A stretch of 64,000 nt of DNA from Brachybacterium equifaecis (GTDB lineage Bacteria > Actinomycetota > Actinomycetes > Actinomycetales > Dermabacteraceae). The stretch covers positions 1 to 64,000 of the forward strand of contig NZ_JAKNCJ010000003.1 in assembly GCF_023509525.1 (NCBI RefSeq). The letters run 5' to 3'. Both the position numbers and the translations under genes were made by a program. Below the pieces are notes generated by a model. It saw only the letters and a program-made list of their open reading frames with translations. It had not been told where the DNA came from and ran no database searches. Each line of letters starts with the position of its first letter. The first letter of the stretch is position 1. This document shows, one piece after another, positions 16,728 to 25,038 of this stretch.

Positions 16728-17930
16728 ATGGATGACGTGACCGCCCAGTCATATCTGGGGGCCCTCGAGGACGCGGGACTGCGATCGCGGCCCGTCGTGG
16801 TGCTCGATCTCGACGCCGTCGATGCGAACCTCGCCGACCTGCGCCGCCGCGCGGGCGGCACACCGATCCGCGTCGCCTCGAAGTCCCTGCGCGTGCGCTC
16901 GCTCATCGGCCACGCCCTCGCCGAGCCCGGATTCTCCGGGGTCCTCGCGTTCACTCTCGCCGAGGCGCTCCACCTGTGCGCGCGCGGCATCGACGACATC
17001 GTCCTCGCCTACCCCACTGCCGACCGCGAGCGCATCCGCGCTCTCGCGGCCGATGAGCGCGCCCGGGAGCAGATCACCCTGATGATCGACTCGTCCGCGC
17101 AGCTGGATCTGATCTCGGCGGCCGCCCCCGGGCACCCGCCGCTGCGCATCGCCCTCGAGCTCGACGCCGCCTACGCGCCGCTCGCGCGGCTCCGCTTCGG
17201 GGCGCTGCGCTCCCCCGTCCGCACTCCCGCCCAGCTGCGCGCCCTCGCCGCCGAGGCGCTCTCCCGCCCGGGCTTCCGGATCGTCGGCATGATGGCGTAC
17301 GAGGGGCAGATCGCCGGGGTGGCCGACGTCGGCCGCGGCGCCTTCCCGCGAGCCGTGCGCGCGATGAAGATCCGCTCGGCGCGCGAGATCGCCGAGCGCC
17401 GCGGCGCGGCGGCGGAAGCCCTGCGCGCGATGGCCGACCTCGAGTTCGTCAACGCCGGAGGCACGGGCTCGATCGAGACCAGCGCCGCCGAGCCCGCCGT
17501 CACCGAGGTCGCCGCAGGATCCGGGATCGTCGGCCCCGGACTCTTCGACGGGTACACCGCGTTCCGCCCGGCTCCCGCCCTGCACTTCGGTCTGGACGTC
17601 GTGCGGCGGCCGGGGCCGCTGGTCGCGACCATCCTCGGCGGCGGGTGGATCGCCTCGGGCGCGCCCGGCGCCGATCGCCTGCCGACGATCGCCTGGCCGA
17701 GCGGACTGCGCTATGCGCGCGACGAGGGCGCGGGCGAGGTGCAGACCCCTCTCGTCGGCCCAGCGGCAGCAGAGCTGCGCGTCGGGGACGTCGTGTGGCT
17801 GCGCCACGCGAAGGCCGGTGAGCTCGCCGAGCACGCCGAGAGCTACGCCGTGGTGCGCCGGGTGAGCGGTGCGCTGCAGGTGATCGATCAGTGGCCCACC
17901 TATCGCGGAGAAGGATTGAGCACGCTGTGA
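16728..17930 (+). CDS. PLP-dependent amino acid deaminase/aldolase (alanine-racemase fold, DSD1-like)
   Basis: The ATG at 16728 gives 400 residues. The N-terminal alanine-racemase-type TIM barrel has the PLP-binding lysine in IRVASKSLR (about residue 47) and continues through LAFTLAEALHL and VGMMAYEGQIAG. The C-terminal domain resembles D-threonine aldolase / D-serine dehydratase, which use PLP and a metal to split or deaminate 3-hydroxy-D-amino acids. Its stop overlaps the next gene's start (GTGA at 17927-17930), so it is translationally coupled to the FAD oxidase. This pair recurs in actinobacteria but its pathway is not established. Confidence 0.78.
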   Translation: MDDVTAQSYLGALEDAGLRSRPVVVLDLDAVDANLADLRRRAGGTPIRVASKSLRVRSLIGHALAEPGFSGVLAFTLAEALHLCARGIDDIVLAYPTADRERIRALAADERAREQITLMIDSSAQLDLISAAAPGHPPLRIALELDAAYAPLARLRFGALRSPVRTPAQLRALAAEALSRPGFRIVGMMAYEGQIAGVADVGRGAFPRAVRAMKIRSAREIAERRGAAAEALRAMADLEFVNAGGTGSIETSAAEPAVTEVAAGSGIVGPGLFDGYTAFRPAPALHFGLDVVRRPGPLVATILGGGWIASGAPGADRLPTIAWPSGLRYARDEGAGEVQTPLVGPAAAELRVGDVVWLRHAKAGELAEHAESYAVVRRVSGALQVIDQWPTYRGEGLSTL

Positions 17931-19243
17931 GCAGAGCGCACGGAAGCACCCTCGCCAACTGGTCCGGATCGGTGCGCTTCGCGCCCCGCGAGGACCTCTC
18001 CCCCGCCACCGAGGCGGAGCTCGCCTCGGCGCTCGCCCAGCGCGCGGCCGACGGGCGCACGATCCGGCCCATCGGCGCGGGCCACTCCTTCATGCCGATC
18101 GCCCGCACGGATGACGTCCTGCTGCGCGCGGATCGCCTCAGCGGGCTGATCAGCGTCGATGCCCAGACCAAGGAGGCGACTTTCTGGGGCGGGACCCGGC
18201 TGCGCGAGATCGCCACCCTCCTCACACCCTGGGGCCTGGCGCTCGCGAACATGGGCGACATCGACGTGCAGAGCATCGCCGGGGCCGTCTCCACCGCGAC
18301 CCATGGCACGGGCCTCGCCTTCACGGGCTTCTCGGGGATGGTCACGGGACTGCGCCTCGCACTGCCCGACGGCACCCTCGTCGACGTCGATGCGGAGCAC
18401 GACCCCGAGCTGTTCGAAGCGGCTCGAGCGGGTTTCGGCGCCTTCGGCATCATCACGCGCGTGCGGATCCGCTGCGTCGACGCATTCGCGCTGTCGGCCC
18501 ACGAGACCACCGAGCCCATCGAGGCGGTGCTCGAGTCCTTCCCGGAGCGCGCGCGCACCACCGACCATGTGGAGTTCTTCTGGTTCCCCGGCACGCCCCG
18601 CGCGACGGTCAAGACGAACCGCCGCCTGCCCCATGACGCACCCCTGTCGCCGATGGGCCGGATCTCGCACCTGGTGAACCGGGAGCTGCTGGGCAACGTC
18701 GTCTACGGCGCTCTGCTCGAGGGGACCTCCCGCGCGCCGCGGGTGGCGCCGGCCGTGCGGGACATCGCCTCGCGGCTGATGGCCGGCGGCGACTTCACCG
18801 ACCACTCGCATCGCGTGTTCAGCGCGCCGCGTCGCGTGCGCTTCGAGGAGAGCGAGTACGCCGTGCCGGCCGAGAGCTTCGGGGAGGCGGTGCGCGAGGT
18901 CGAGAGGGCGATCCGCTCGAGCGGCGAGCAGGTCACCTTCCCTCTCGAGGTGCGGATCGCCCGCGGCGATGACACCTGGCTCGGCACCGCCTCGGGCCGC
19001 GACACCGTGTACATCGCCGTGCACCGCTTCCATCGCGAGCCCTTCTCCCCGGTGCTGCGGGCCATCGAGCCCGTGTTCGCCCAGTTCGAGGGCCGCCCGC
19101 ACTGGGGGAAGCGGCACACTCTCGGCGCCGCGGAGCTCTCGCGCCTCTACCCCCGCTTCGCCGATGCGCAGGCCGTCCGGCGCCGGGTCGATCCGACCGG
19201 CGCTCTGCTGAGCCCCGAGATCGCCCGGCTGCTGGAGGGCTGA
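17927..19243 (+). CDS. FAD-linked sugar-lactone oxidase (L-gulonolactone / D-arabinono-1,4-lactone oxidase family)
   Basis: Starting at the GTG at 17927, the 438-residue protein has a PCMH-type FAD domain, with RPIGAGHSFMPIA (about residues 42-54) and the AVSTATHGTG segment (about 120-130), and a C-terminal ALO domain. Its end, HWGKRHTL, carries the HWGK-like flavin-proximal motif of aldonolactone oxidases. Such enzymes oxidise sugar lactones or alditols with O2. Coupling to the upstream aldolase gene suggests a joint catabolic task, but the substrate cannot be deduced. Confidence 0.82.
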   Translation: MSRAHGSTLANWSGSVRFAPREDLSPATEAELASALAQRAADGRTIRPIGAGHSFMPIARTDDVLLRADRLSGLISVDAQTKEATFWGGTRLREIATLLTPWGLALANMGDIDVQSIAGAVSTATHGTGLAFTGFSGMVTGLRLALPDGTLVDVDAEHDPELFEAARAGFGAFGIITRVRIRCVDAFALSAHETTEPIEAVLESFPERARTTDHVEFFWFPGTPRATVKTNRRLPHDAPLSPMGRISHLVNRELLGNVVYGALLEGTSRAPRVAPAVRDIASRLMAGGDFTDHSHRVFSAPRRVRFEESEYAVPAESFGEAVREVERAIRSSGEQVTFPLEVRIARGDDTWLGTASGRDTVYIAVHRFHREPFSPVLRAIEPVFAQFEGRPHWGKRHTLGAAELSRLYPRFADAQAVRRRVDPTGALLSPEIARLLEG

Positions 19244-19375
19244 GGGCGGCTGCGCGCGACCCGGCTGGACGGCAGCGGGACGCGGAATACGTGCCGCCGG
19301 CCCGGCGTTGGACTGCAGTACGACCGCTCCGCGCGCACCCGCGCGGCGTGAGCGGCCCCGCCTGCAGGAGGTTCC

Positions 19376-20290
19376 GTGGATCCCAGCACCGTGTTCACCT
19401 ATGAGCGCCACATCGATGCCCGCACCCTGCGCGGCAGCACCCTGGTGGTGACTCTCGGCGCCTTCACCGATGCCGGAGCGGCCCAGCACCTCCTCGACAC
19501 GCACATCCTCGAGCTGCTCGACTCGCGCATCATCGGCCGGGTCGACATGGACCAGGTCTACGACTACACGGGCCACCGCCCCGAGATCACGCTGGACCGC
19601 GACCACTTCGAGGACTACGAGAAGCCCGAGATCCTGCTGCACGAGGTGGTCGCCGCCGACGGCGAGCCCTTCTTCCTGCTCACGGGCCCGGAGCCGTCCT
19701 TCCAGTGGGAGCGCCTGGCTTCCGCGCTGCGCCACGTGATCGAGCAGCTCGGGGTCGAGCGCACCCTTCTGGTGCAGAGCTTCCCCGCGCCCGTCCCTCA
19801 CACCCGCGAGCTGCCGATCACGCGCTACGGCGGGGCGAGCGAGGACATCATGTTCCCGCGCCCCATGCCCGCCGTCTTCCGGCTGCGCTCCACCTTCACC
19901 AGCGTGCTCACGCTGCGCCTGCACGAGAGCGGGCATCCCGTCGTCGGCCTCGCCGCGCAGGTCCCCCAGTACCTCCACGAGACCGAGTACCCCGTCGCCG
20001 CCCTCGCGCTGCTGCGCGCCGTGCGCGAGGAGGGCGGGCCCGAGATCGCTCCGGGCGAGCTCGAGGTGATCGCGCGCGCCGTGCGCGAGGGAATCGACGC
20101 GCAGGTCGCCGGGAACGATCAGCTCCAGGAGATGGTCCGATCGCTCGAGGAGAACGCCGACCGCTTCCAGCTCGCCGACGCCGCCGAGGCCGAGGTCCCC
20201 AGCGCCGAGGAGATCGCCGCAGAGGTCGAGCAGTTCCTCGCCGGTCTCGACGAGGGCGATCAGGGGCCCTCGGAGGAATCGCACGGCTGA
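19376..20290 (+). CDS. PAC2-family protein (proteasome assembly chaperone-like fold)
   Basis: The 304-residue product starts at GTG 19376 after GGAGG. It follows the PAC2 pattern: TLVVTLGAFTDAGAA near residue 25, a DYTGHRP strand, FFLLTGPEPSFQWERLA at about residue 105, and AQVPQYL in the second half. The acidic C-terminal tail is a likely coiled coil. Actinobacterial PAC2 proteins are widespread cytosolic proteins of undefined role; the name reflects eukaryotic proteasome chaperones. It is followed 18 bases later by the TIGR03085 gene, probably in one transcript. Confidence 0.8.
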   Translation: MDPSTVFTYERHIDARTLRGSTLVVTLGAFTDAGAAQHLLDTHILELLDSRIIGRVDMDQVYDYTGHRPEITLDRDHFEDYEKPEILLHEVVAADGEPFFLLTGPEPSFQWERLASALRHVIEQLGVERTLLVQSFPAPVPHTRELPITRYGGASEDIMFPRPMPAVFRLRSTFTSVLTLRLHESGHPVVGLAAQVPQYLHETEYPVAALALLRAVREEGGPEIAPGELEVIARAVREGIDAQVAGNDQLQEMVRSLEENADRFQLADAAEAEVPSAEEIAAEVEQFLAGLDEGDQGPSEESHG

Positions 20291-20308
20291 AGGCTCTAGC
20301 CTCGCCCC

Positions 20309-20968
20309 ATGCACAACACTGATGAGACTCTCGTCCAGCACGAGCGGCGCACCCTCGCCGACGACCTGATCTCCTACGGCCCCGACGCCCCCACGATCCT
20401 CGAGGGGTGGGACGCCTCCGACCTCCTCGAGCATCTCCTGGTGCGCGAGGGCCGACAGGACCTGATGGTCGGTCCGAAGCTGCCGATCGCTCCCCTGGCG
20501 CGCGCCGCCGAGCGCTCCCTGGAGAAGCTGCGGGAGACCCCGTGGTCCGAGCAGGTCGCGCGCTTCCGCGCCGGCCCGCCGCGACTGTCCCCGATGCGAC
20601 CGCTGAACTCCGTGGCGAACACGGTGGAGTACTTCGTGCACCACGAGGACCTGCGCCGTGCGCGCCCCGGCTGGCAGGCCCGTGCGCTGAGCCCGGCCCA
20701 CGAGTCCGAGCTCTGGTCGCGCCTGCGGACGATGGCTCGGATGCTCGTGCGCGCCGAGGTCGACGTCACCCTCGTCAGCACGCATGGGGGGATCCGGATC
20801 CCCGCGAAGACCCGCCGCGGCGCCGACGCGACCGGAGCCGTGCTGGTGCACGGCACGCCCGGCGAGCTGCTCCTGTGGGCGTACGGCCGGGATCAGGTCA
20901 CGGATCTCGAGGTCGAGGGAGACCCGCAGTCGCTCCTCGCGCTGCGCCGGAGCCGGCGAGGCTTCTGA
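20309..20968 (+). CDS. TIGR03085-family protein (DinB/maleylpyruvate isomerase-like metal-binding fold)
   Basis: The 219-residue protein shows the TIGR03085 pattern: an ERRTLADDL start, a GWDASDLLEHLLVREGR segment (about 35-50), then NTVEYFVHHEDLRRARPGW (about 105-125), where the two His are likely metal ligands of the four-helix DinB/MDMPI core. Members are actinobacterial, perhaps mycothiol-linked as in the wider superfamily, and not functionally defined. A convergent terminator follows directly. Confidence 0.8.
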   Translation: MHNTDETLVQHERRTLADDLISYGPDAPTILEGWDASDLLEHLLVREGRQDLMVGPKLPIAPLARAAERSLEKLRETPWSEQVARFRAGPPRLSPMRPLNSVANTVEYFVHHEDLRRARPGWQARALSPAHESELWSRLRTMARMLVRAEVDVTLVSTHGGIRIPAKTRRGADATGAVLVHGTPGELLLWAYGRDQVTDLEVEGDPQSLLALRRSRRGF

Positions 20969-20973
20969 GCGTG

Positions 20974-21003
20974 CGCAGGGCTGCGCTCCGGCTCAGCCCT
21001 GCG
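20974..21003. terminator. Bidirectional terminator between the convergent TIGR03085 and methyltransferase genes
   Basis: A perfect 10-bp stem (20974-20983 and 20994-21003, CGCAGGGCTG and its complement) has a 10-base loop. It overlaps the last codon and stop of the minus-strand methyltransferase gene and lies just after the plus-strand TIGR03085 stop, so it can serve both transcripts. Confidence 0.6.
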
Positions 21004-22072
21004 TCCGCTCGAAGACGAACAGCCTGGGATGGTGGCCCTTCTGGAAGAAGCGGTGCTCCTGCAGCAGGCTCCATGAGCCCGTCCCGCCCGCGATGACGGA
21101 CTCCATCCGTCCGATCTCGTGAGTGAGGATCGCGAGACGGGCCGACGGCGCTGCGAGCTCCTCGGCCCGGCCCAGGAGCGCCCGCAGCAGCTCCTCGTTC
21201 GTCTCGTGCTCACCGAGCAGCGTTCCCCACGGCGGATTGCTGATCAGGCGCGTGAACCCGCCCTCGAGCGGCATCGTCAGCACGTCGCCCTGCAGCCAGT
21301 CGATGCGCCCGCGGCGGCGGGCCGCCCGCTGATGCGCGCTCGCCGCCGCGAGCGCCTCGGCGCTCAGGTCGACTCCGACGATCCGCTCGGGCACCGCTTC
21401 GTGCAGCTGCTCGATGAGGAACGTGCCGGAGCCGCAGGTCATGTCGAGCAGCGAGTCCTCGGCGCCCACGTCGAGGATGTCGAGCGCGCTCGCCGCGATC
21501 GCGGCATTCACCGCGCCCGGATAGTTCACCGTGCGCCAGGCGCGGGTCGCGAGCGGCCTCGGAGTCAGGCGGATCAGCAGCTCCCAGGCCGGGCCGGGAG
21601 GGAGCGCGGGCGCGAGGGCGCTGCGGCCGGAGACCAGCAGATCCTTGGCCTTGCGCACGCGCACCACCAGGTCCCCGTCCTCCTGCACGGGCAGGTCGGC
21701 TCCGGCCGCGATCTCGCTCTCGAGGCGGCGCATGGGAGCGGTGTCCGCCCCGGCGGCCCGCAGCCGGACTCCTGTGAAGCGCGGCTTCGGGGCGCTGCGG
21801 CGGATCAGCGCGATCGATTCGGCGATCTCCTGCTGCACCGAGGTCTCCAGCAGCTCCGTCGGGCGCCGGGCGGGGATGCGCAGCACGAGGTAGGCGGCGA
21901 CGACGCGCCGCAGCGACTTCACGCCCGTGAGATCAGCGGTGCGCAGCCGCACTTCCGTCGGGCCGACGAGATTGGCCTCTCCGAGCTGCTGCGCCTCCGC
22001 GCGGGCGAAGGGCGCGCATCCCTCGAGGACCTCGAGGACGATGTCATGCGCCGGTGCGGCAGGTGCGGTCAC
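20993..22072 (-). CDS. Class I SAM-dependent RNA methyltransferase, THUMP/RlmL-Trm14 type
   Basis: The start is the GTG at 22072, giving 359 residues; the longer frame would run into the upstream non-coding region. The N-terminal 150 or so residues form a THUMP-like/ferredoxin region (EVLEGCAPFARAEAQQLG). A SAM domain follows with motif I LLDMTCGSGTFLIE (about residue 215) and the catalytic NPPW (ISNPPWGTLLG, about residue 290), typical of N2-guanine RNA methyltransferases such as RlmL and Trm14. The target RNA base is not determinable. It is divergent from parA. Confidence 0.78.
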   Translation of the reverse strand: MTAPAAPAHDIVLEVLEGCAPFARAEAQQLGEANLVGPTEVRLRTADLTGVKSLRRVVAAYLVLRIPARRPTELLETSVQQEIAESIALIRRSAPKPRFTGVRLRAAGADTAPMRRLESEIAAGADLPVQEDGDLVVRVRKAKDLLVSGRSALAPALPPGPAWELLIRLTPRPLATRAWRTVNYPGAVNAAIAASALDILDVGAEDSLLDMTCGSGTFLIEQLHEAVPERIVGVDLSAEALAAASAHQRAARRRGRIDWLQGDVLTMPLEGGFTRLISNPPWGTLLGEHETNEELLRALLGRAEELAAPSARLAILTHEIGRMESVIAGGTGSWSLLQEHRFFQKGHHPRLFVFERTQG

Positions 22073-22202
22073 GGTTCTCCTCGGGCGGGGCGGAGTCGAT
22101 GGGGACCGGGCGGCGACGAAACGCTGCGGCCCGGGGCGGGCCCGCCACTGTATCCCGGTGCGCCTGTCAGCAACCGGGCCCGCCCGTCGGTAGACTGCAG
22201 GC

Positions 22203-22994
22203 GTGTTCACTGTGAGTGTCTGTTCCCTCAAAGGCGGCGTCGGCAAGACGTCCGTGACGCTGGGCCTCGCCTCGGCGGCGCTGCATCAGGGTGTCAACAC
22301 TCTGGTCATCGATCTCGATCCCCAGGGTGATGCCACCCTGGGGCTCCTCGGCGAACCGGCGAACGGCCCCGATGTCGCCGAGGTCCTCTCCTCGCCGCGC
22401 ACGGAGACCGTCGACCGCGCCATCATGCAGACCCCGTGGTCCCAGGGCGCGGCCTCGCACCTCGACATCATCCCCGGCAGCCACCGCTCGGTGCTCGTGG
22501 ACTCCCCCGCGCCGAACCGCAAGGATGTGCGCCGCCTGCGCGAGGCCCTCGACAAGCGCACCCACCAGTACGACCTCGTGCTCGTGGACTGCCCGCCCTC
22601 GCTGAACGGGCTGACCCAGACGGCCCTGGCCGCCTCGGATCGCGCGATGGTCGTCGCCGAGCCCGGCTTCTTCGCCGTCACCGCCGCGGACCGTGCGCTC
22701 AAGCTCACCATGGAGATGCGCGAGGACGACATGGCGCCCCGGCTGCAGCCGCTGGGTCTCGTCGTCAACCGCTACCGCCCCCGCTCGGTCGAGCACCAGT
22801 ACCGCCTGACGGAGCTGCGCGAGCTGTTCGGGGACCTCGTCCTGGATCCGGTGATCGAGGAGCGCGTCGGCCTGCAGCAGGCGCAGGGCGGCGCCGTGCC
22901 GCTGCACCGCTACCAGGGCGCGAGCGGGCCGCGACTCACCGAGGACTTCGACGCGCTGCTGCGCACGGTCCTGGACTCCCGCCAGCACAGCTGA
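22203..22994 (+). CDS. ParA/Soj-family ATPase
   Basis: The 263-residue protein (GTG start) carries the deviant Walker A KGGVGKTSV at residues 8-16, the DLDPQGDATLGLLG switch I region (about 35-48) and Walker B-like LVLVDCPPSL (about 128). It is a ParA-type ATPase. No ParB gene adjoins it, unlike the replication-origin soj-spo0J pair, so it is an orphan ParA that may position a cargo other than the chromosome. It faces the MerR/FtsR/GarA cluster convergently. Confidence 0.82.
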   Translation: MFTVSVCSLKGGVGKTSVTLGLASAALHQGVNTLVIDLDPQGDATLGLLGEPANGPDVAEVLSSPRTETVDRAIMQTPWSQGAASHLDIIPGSHRSVLVDSPAPNRKDVRRLREALDKRTHQYDLVLVDCPPSLNGLTQTALAASDRAMVVAEPGFFAVTAADRALKLTMEMREDDMAPRLQPLGLVVNRYRPRSVEHQYRLTELRELFGDLVLDPVIEERVGLQQAQGGAVPLHRYQGASGPRLTEDFDALLRTVLDSRQHS

Positions 22995-23001
22995 TCACCT
23001 C

Positions 23002-23032
23002 GCAGCCCGGCCGCCGCGAGCAGCCGGGCTGC
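23002..23032. terminator. Bidirectional terminator between parA and the merR gene
   Basis: A 10-bp perfect stem (23002-23011 with 23023-23032; core CAGCCCGGC) has an 11-base loop. On the parA side it is followed by a pyrimidine-rich tract (CTCCTCCCCTCCCCC). It lies between two convergent stops. Confidence 0.6.
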
Positions 23033-23063
23033 TCCTCCCCTCCCCCGGGGTGTGCGAGCCTGG

Positions 23064-23663
23064 TCAGCCGGCCTGGCGCTGGCGGCGGCGCTGGGCGAGC
23101 TCGTCCTGGAGCGCGAGCGCGGCATCGTCGGCCGGATCGACGCTGGGCAGGACTGCGAGCTCGTTCTCGACCTCGCGCCACACGCGGCCGACCGCGATGC
23201 CGAACACGCCCTGGCCGCCCTGGACCAGGTCGAAGACGTCCTGTGCGGAGGTGCACTCGTAGACCGAGGCGCCGTCGCTCATCAGCGTGATCTGGGCGAG
23301 GTCCTCGATGCCGCGCTCACGCAGGGCCGAGACGGCTACGCGGATCTGCTGCAGGGAGACGCCGGTGTCGAGGAGGCGCTTGACGACCTTGAGGACGAGG
23401 ACGTCGCGGAACCCGTAGAGGCGCTGGCTGCCCGAGCCGCTCGCGGCGCGCACGCCCGGCTCCACCAGGCCCGTGCGAGCCCAGTAGTCCAGCTGGCGAT
23501 AGGTGATTCCGGCAGCCTTGCAGGCCGCCGGGCCGCGATAGCCGACCTCAGCCGGCGCATCCACCATGTCCTCGAAGAGGACTCCCTGCGCACGGACGGC
23601 GGGGACGGTGGACTGGGCCGTGCGGTCAGCGTGGGGATCGCTGTTCACATTCGCCTCCATCAT
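23064..23663 (-). CDS. MerR-family regulator, Rv1830-like
   Basis: I use the ATG at 23663 (199 residues); a second ATG at 23660 is equally good. The MerR winged helix is at about residues 42-110: GYRGPAACKAAGITYRQLDY then WARTGLVEPG and GFRDVLVLKVVKRLLD. The rest, with LMSDGASVYECTSAQDVFDL, matches mycobacterial Rv1830. In M. tuberculosis the order is garA (Rv1827), Rv1828, a bifunctional nuclease (Rv1829), Rv1830. Here the nuclease is absent and only 121 bases separate the two merR genes. No metal-binding Cys pattern is present, so it is not a metal sensor. Confidence 0.82.
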   Translation of the reverse strand: MMEANVNSDPHADRTAQSTVPAVRAQGVLFEDMVDAPAEVGYRGPAACKAAGITYRQLDYWARTGLVEPGVRAASGSGSQRLYGFRDVLVLKVVKRLLDTGVSLQQIRVAVSALRERGIEDLAQITLMSDGASVYECTSAQDVFDLVQGGQGVFGIAVGRVWREVENELAVLPSVDPADDAALALQDELAQRRRQRQAG

Positions 23664-23784
23664 GGGCTCTGCATCGGGGAAGGTTGAGAGCGCTTCCCAC
23701 ACTGTAGCGCCCCGTAGGCCCCCGCAGGGCCCGCCGCGCCGCATCGCCCCGGCATCCGGGATCGAACTGGGCCCGGATCTGCGC

Positions 23785-24477
23785 TCAGGGCCGATGGATC
23801 CGTCGGCGCAGCAGGGCGCTGTGGAGGGTGTTCATCGCCTCTCCCAGATCCTCTGCGATGCTCTCCGCCTGACCGCGGGCCGCCGCATCCGAGGGTCGGG
23901 AGCGGGGCTGAGCGACCGAGCGGATCATATGGGCCTGGCGATCGGCGGAGGTGCGCACCATCACCAGGTGGCGCGGGTGCAGGCCCTCGTCGGCCAGAGA
24001 GCGGGCGGCGCGCACGATCTCGAGCTCTGCGGCTCCGAAGAAGAGCGAGCCCTCCTCCAGCATCCCGTACTGCTCGAGCTCCGCGAGGAACTCCTCCTCC
24101 ACGCGCGCCTCCTGCAGCAGCCCGCGGCGGTCCAGTCGCACGGCCTGGAGCTGGGAGCTGGGGCCGGGGCGCGAGGCGATGGAGGTGACCTCGGGCTCGA
24201 TGCCGTGCTCGAGAAGGTGCTCCTTGATGACGCGCAGCGGCCAGAAGCGGTCGCGCTGCGCACGCAGCACGAACAGCAGCCGGTCGACGTCCGTGCGGGA
24301 GTACTTGCGGTAGCCGCTCGGAGTGCGCTCGGGATCGATCAGGCCTTCGGCCTCGAGGTAGTGCAGCTTGGAGTGGCTGAGCTCCGGGAACTCCTCGCGG
24401 AGCTGGTCGAGGACCTGGCCGATGCTGAGGCTCGCGCCTGCGGCGGGGCTCGGCCTGCGCGACGCGGAGGCCGGCAC
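23785..24477 (-). CDS. ftsR: MerR-family regulator FtsR (Rv1828-like)
   Basis: The 230-residue protein has its helix-turn-helix at about residues 18-75: LSIGQVLDQLREEFPELSHS then KLHYLEAEGLIDPERTPSGY. This is the FtsR/Rv1828 form of the MerR domain. FtsR activates ftsZ in Corynebacterium glutamicum. The C-terminal half is helical and probably dimerises. Translation starts 3 bases after the FHA gene's stop, so the two are one operon, as in other actinobacteria. Confidence 0.85.
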   Translation of the reverse strand: MPASASRRPSPAAGASLSIGQVLDQLREEFPELSHSKLHYLEAEGLIDPERTPSGYRKYSRTDVDRLLFVLRAQRDRFWPLRVIKEHLLEHGIEPEVTSIASRPGPSSQLQAVRLDRRGLLQEARVEEEFLAELEQYGMLEEGSLFFGAAELEIVRAARSLADEGLHPRHLVMVRTSADRQAHMIRSVAQPRSRPSDAAARGQAESIAEDLGEAMNTLHSALLRRRIHRP

Positions 24478-24480
24478 TGC

Positions 24481-24924
24481 TCAGGCCTTCCCGGGCTTGA
24501 GGTGGTAGGTCAGGCGGTACTTGCCGATCTGGACATCCTGGCCGGACAGGAGCTGGGCATCGTCGACGCGCTCCATCTCCACGTAAGTGCCGTTCAGGGA
24601 GCCGAGGTCGCGGATCGCGAAGCCGTCGCCCCGGCGCAGGAATGCGGCGTGCTTCCGGGAGACGGTGACGTCATCGAGGAAGATGTCGCTGCGCGGGTGG
24701 CGACCGGCGATCGTCTTGTCGGCATCGAGCAGGAAGCGGGCGCCGAGGTTCGGGCCCTTGCGCACGATGAGCAGAGCGCTGCCCTCGGGGAGGTTCTCGA
24801 TCGCGGCGCGGTCCTGCTGGTTGAGCCCGTGCTCGGGCTCCTCCATCGTCTCGGAGAACGTGATGGCGTGAAGGGTCGAGGTCTGGTCCAGGCTCTCGTA
24901 GCCGCCCCCGGAATTCTCGGTCAC
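24481..24924 (-). CDS. garA: FHA-domain protein GarA/OdhI
   Basis: The 147-residue protein has a C-terminal FHA domain (about residues 50-140) with the phosphothreonine-binding loop TIAGRHPRSDIFLDD, the VSRKHA strand and GSLNGTYVE. The N-terminal tail carries a QTSTLHAI segment at the place where GarA/OdhI have their phosphorylated ETTSV motif. Unphosphorylated GarA/OdhI inhibits 2-oxoglutarate dehydrogenase and regulates glutamate metabolism; PknB/PknG-type kinases release it. The adjoining ftsR and Rv1830-like genes support the assignment. The tail motif is diverged, so the acceptor Thr is uncertain. Confidence 0.83.
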   Translation of the reverse strand: MTENSGGGYESLDQTSTLHAITFSETMEEPEHGLNQQDRAAIENLPEGSALLIVRKGPNLGARFLLDADKTIAGRHPRSDIFLDDVTVSRKHAAFLRRGDGFAIRDLGSLNGTYVEMERVDDAQLLSGQDVQIGKYRLTYHLKPGKA

Positions 24925-24996
24925 AGTCGCACCCCTTCACTCGTGGTCCCCGTATCTTCGCACGCCCGCGCGGCCGTGACCGCCCGGACCAGTGGA

Positions 24997-25022
24997 ACTT
25001 GTCCAGACTTGACGATCACTTG
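24997..25022. promoter_or_regulatory. Three phased ACTTG repeats upstream of garA-ftsR
   Basis: ACTTG occurs at 24997-25001, 25007-25011 and 25018-25022 (CAAGT on the minus strand), spaced 10 and 11 bases, about one helical turn. They lie 73-98 bases upstream of the garA start, where a regulator could act. Autoregulation by one of the two MerR proteins is a guess. Confidence 0.35.
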
Positions 25023-25038
25023 ACCCCCGCCCTGCAGA

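Noticed and set aside
17900-20851. Minus-strand open frame of 983 codons across the oxidase, PAC2 and TIGR03085 genes
   Set aside because: It spans three real plus-strand genes and has only Gly/Arg/Ala/Glu-rich low-complexity product; no start or domain support.
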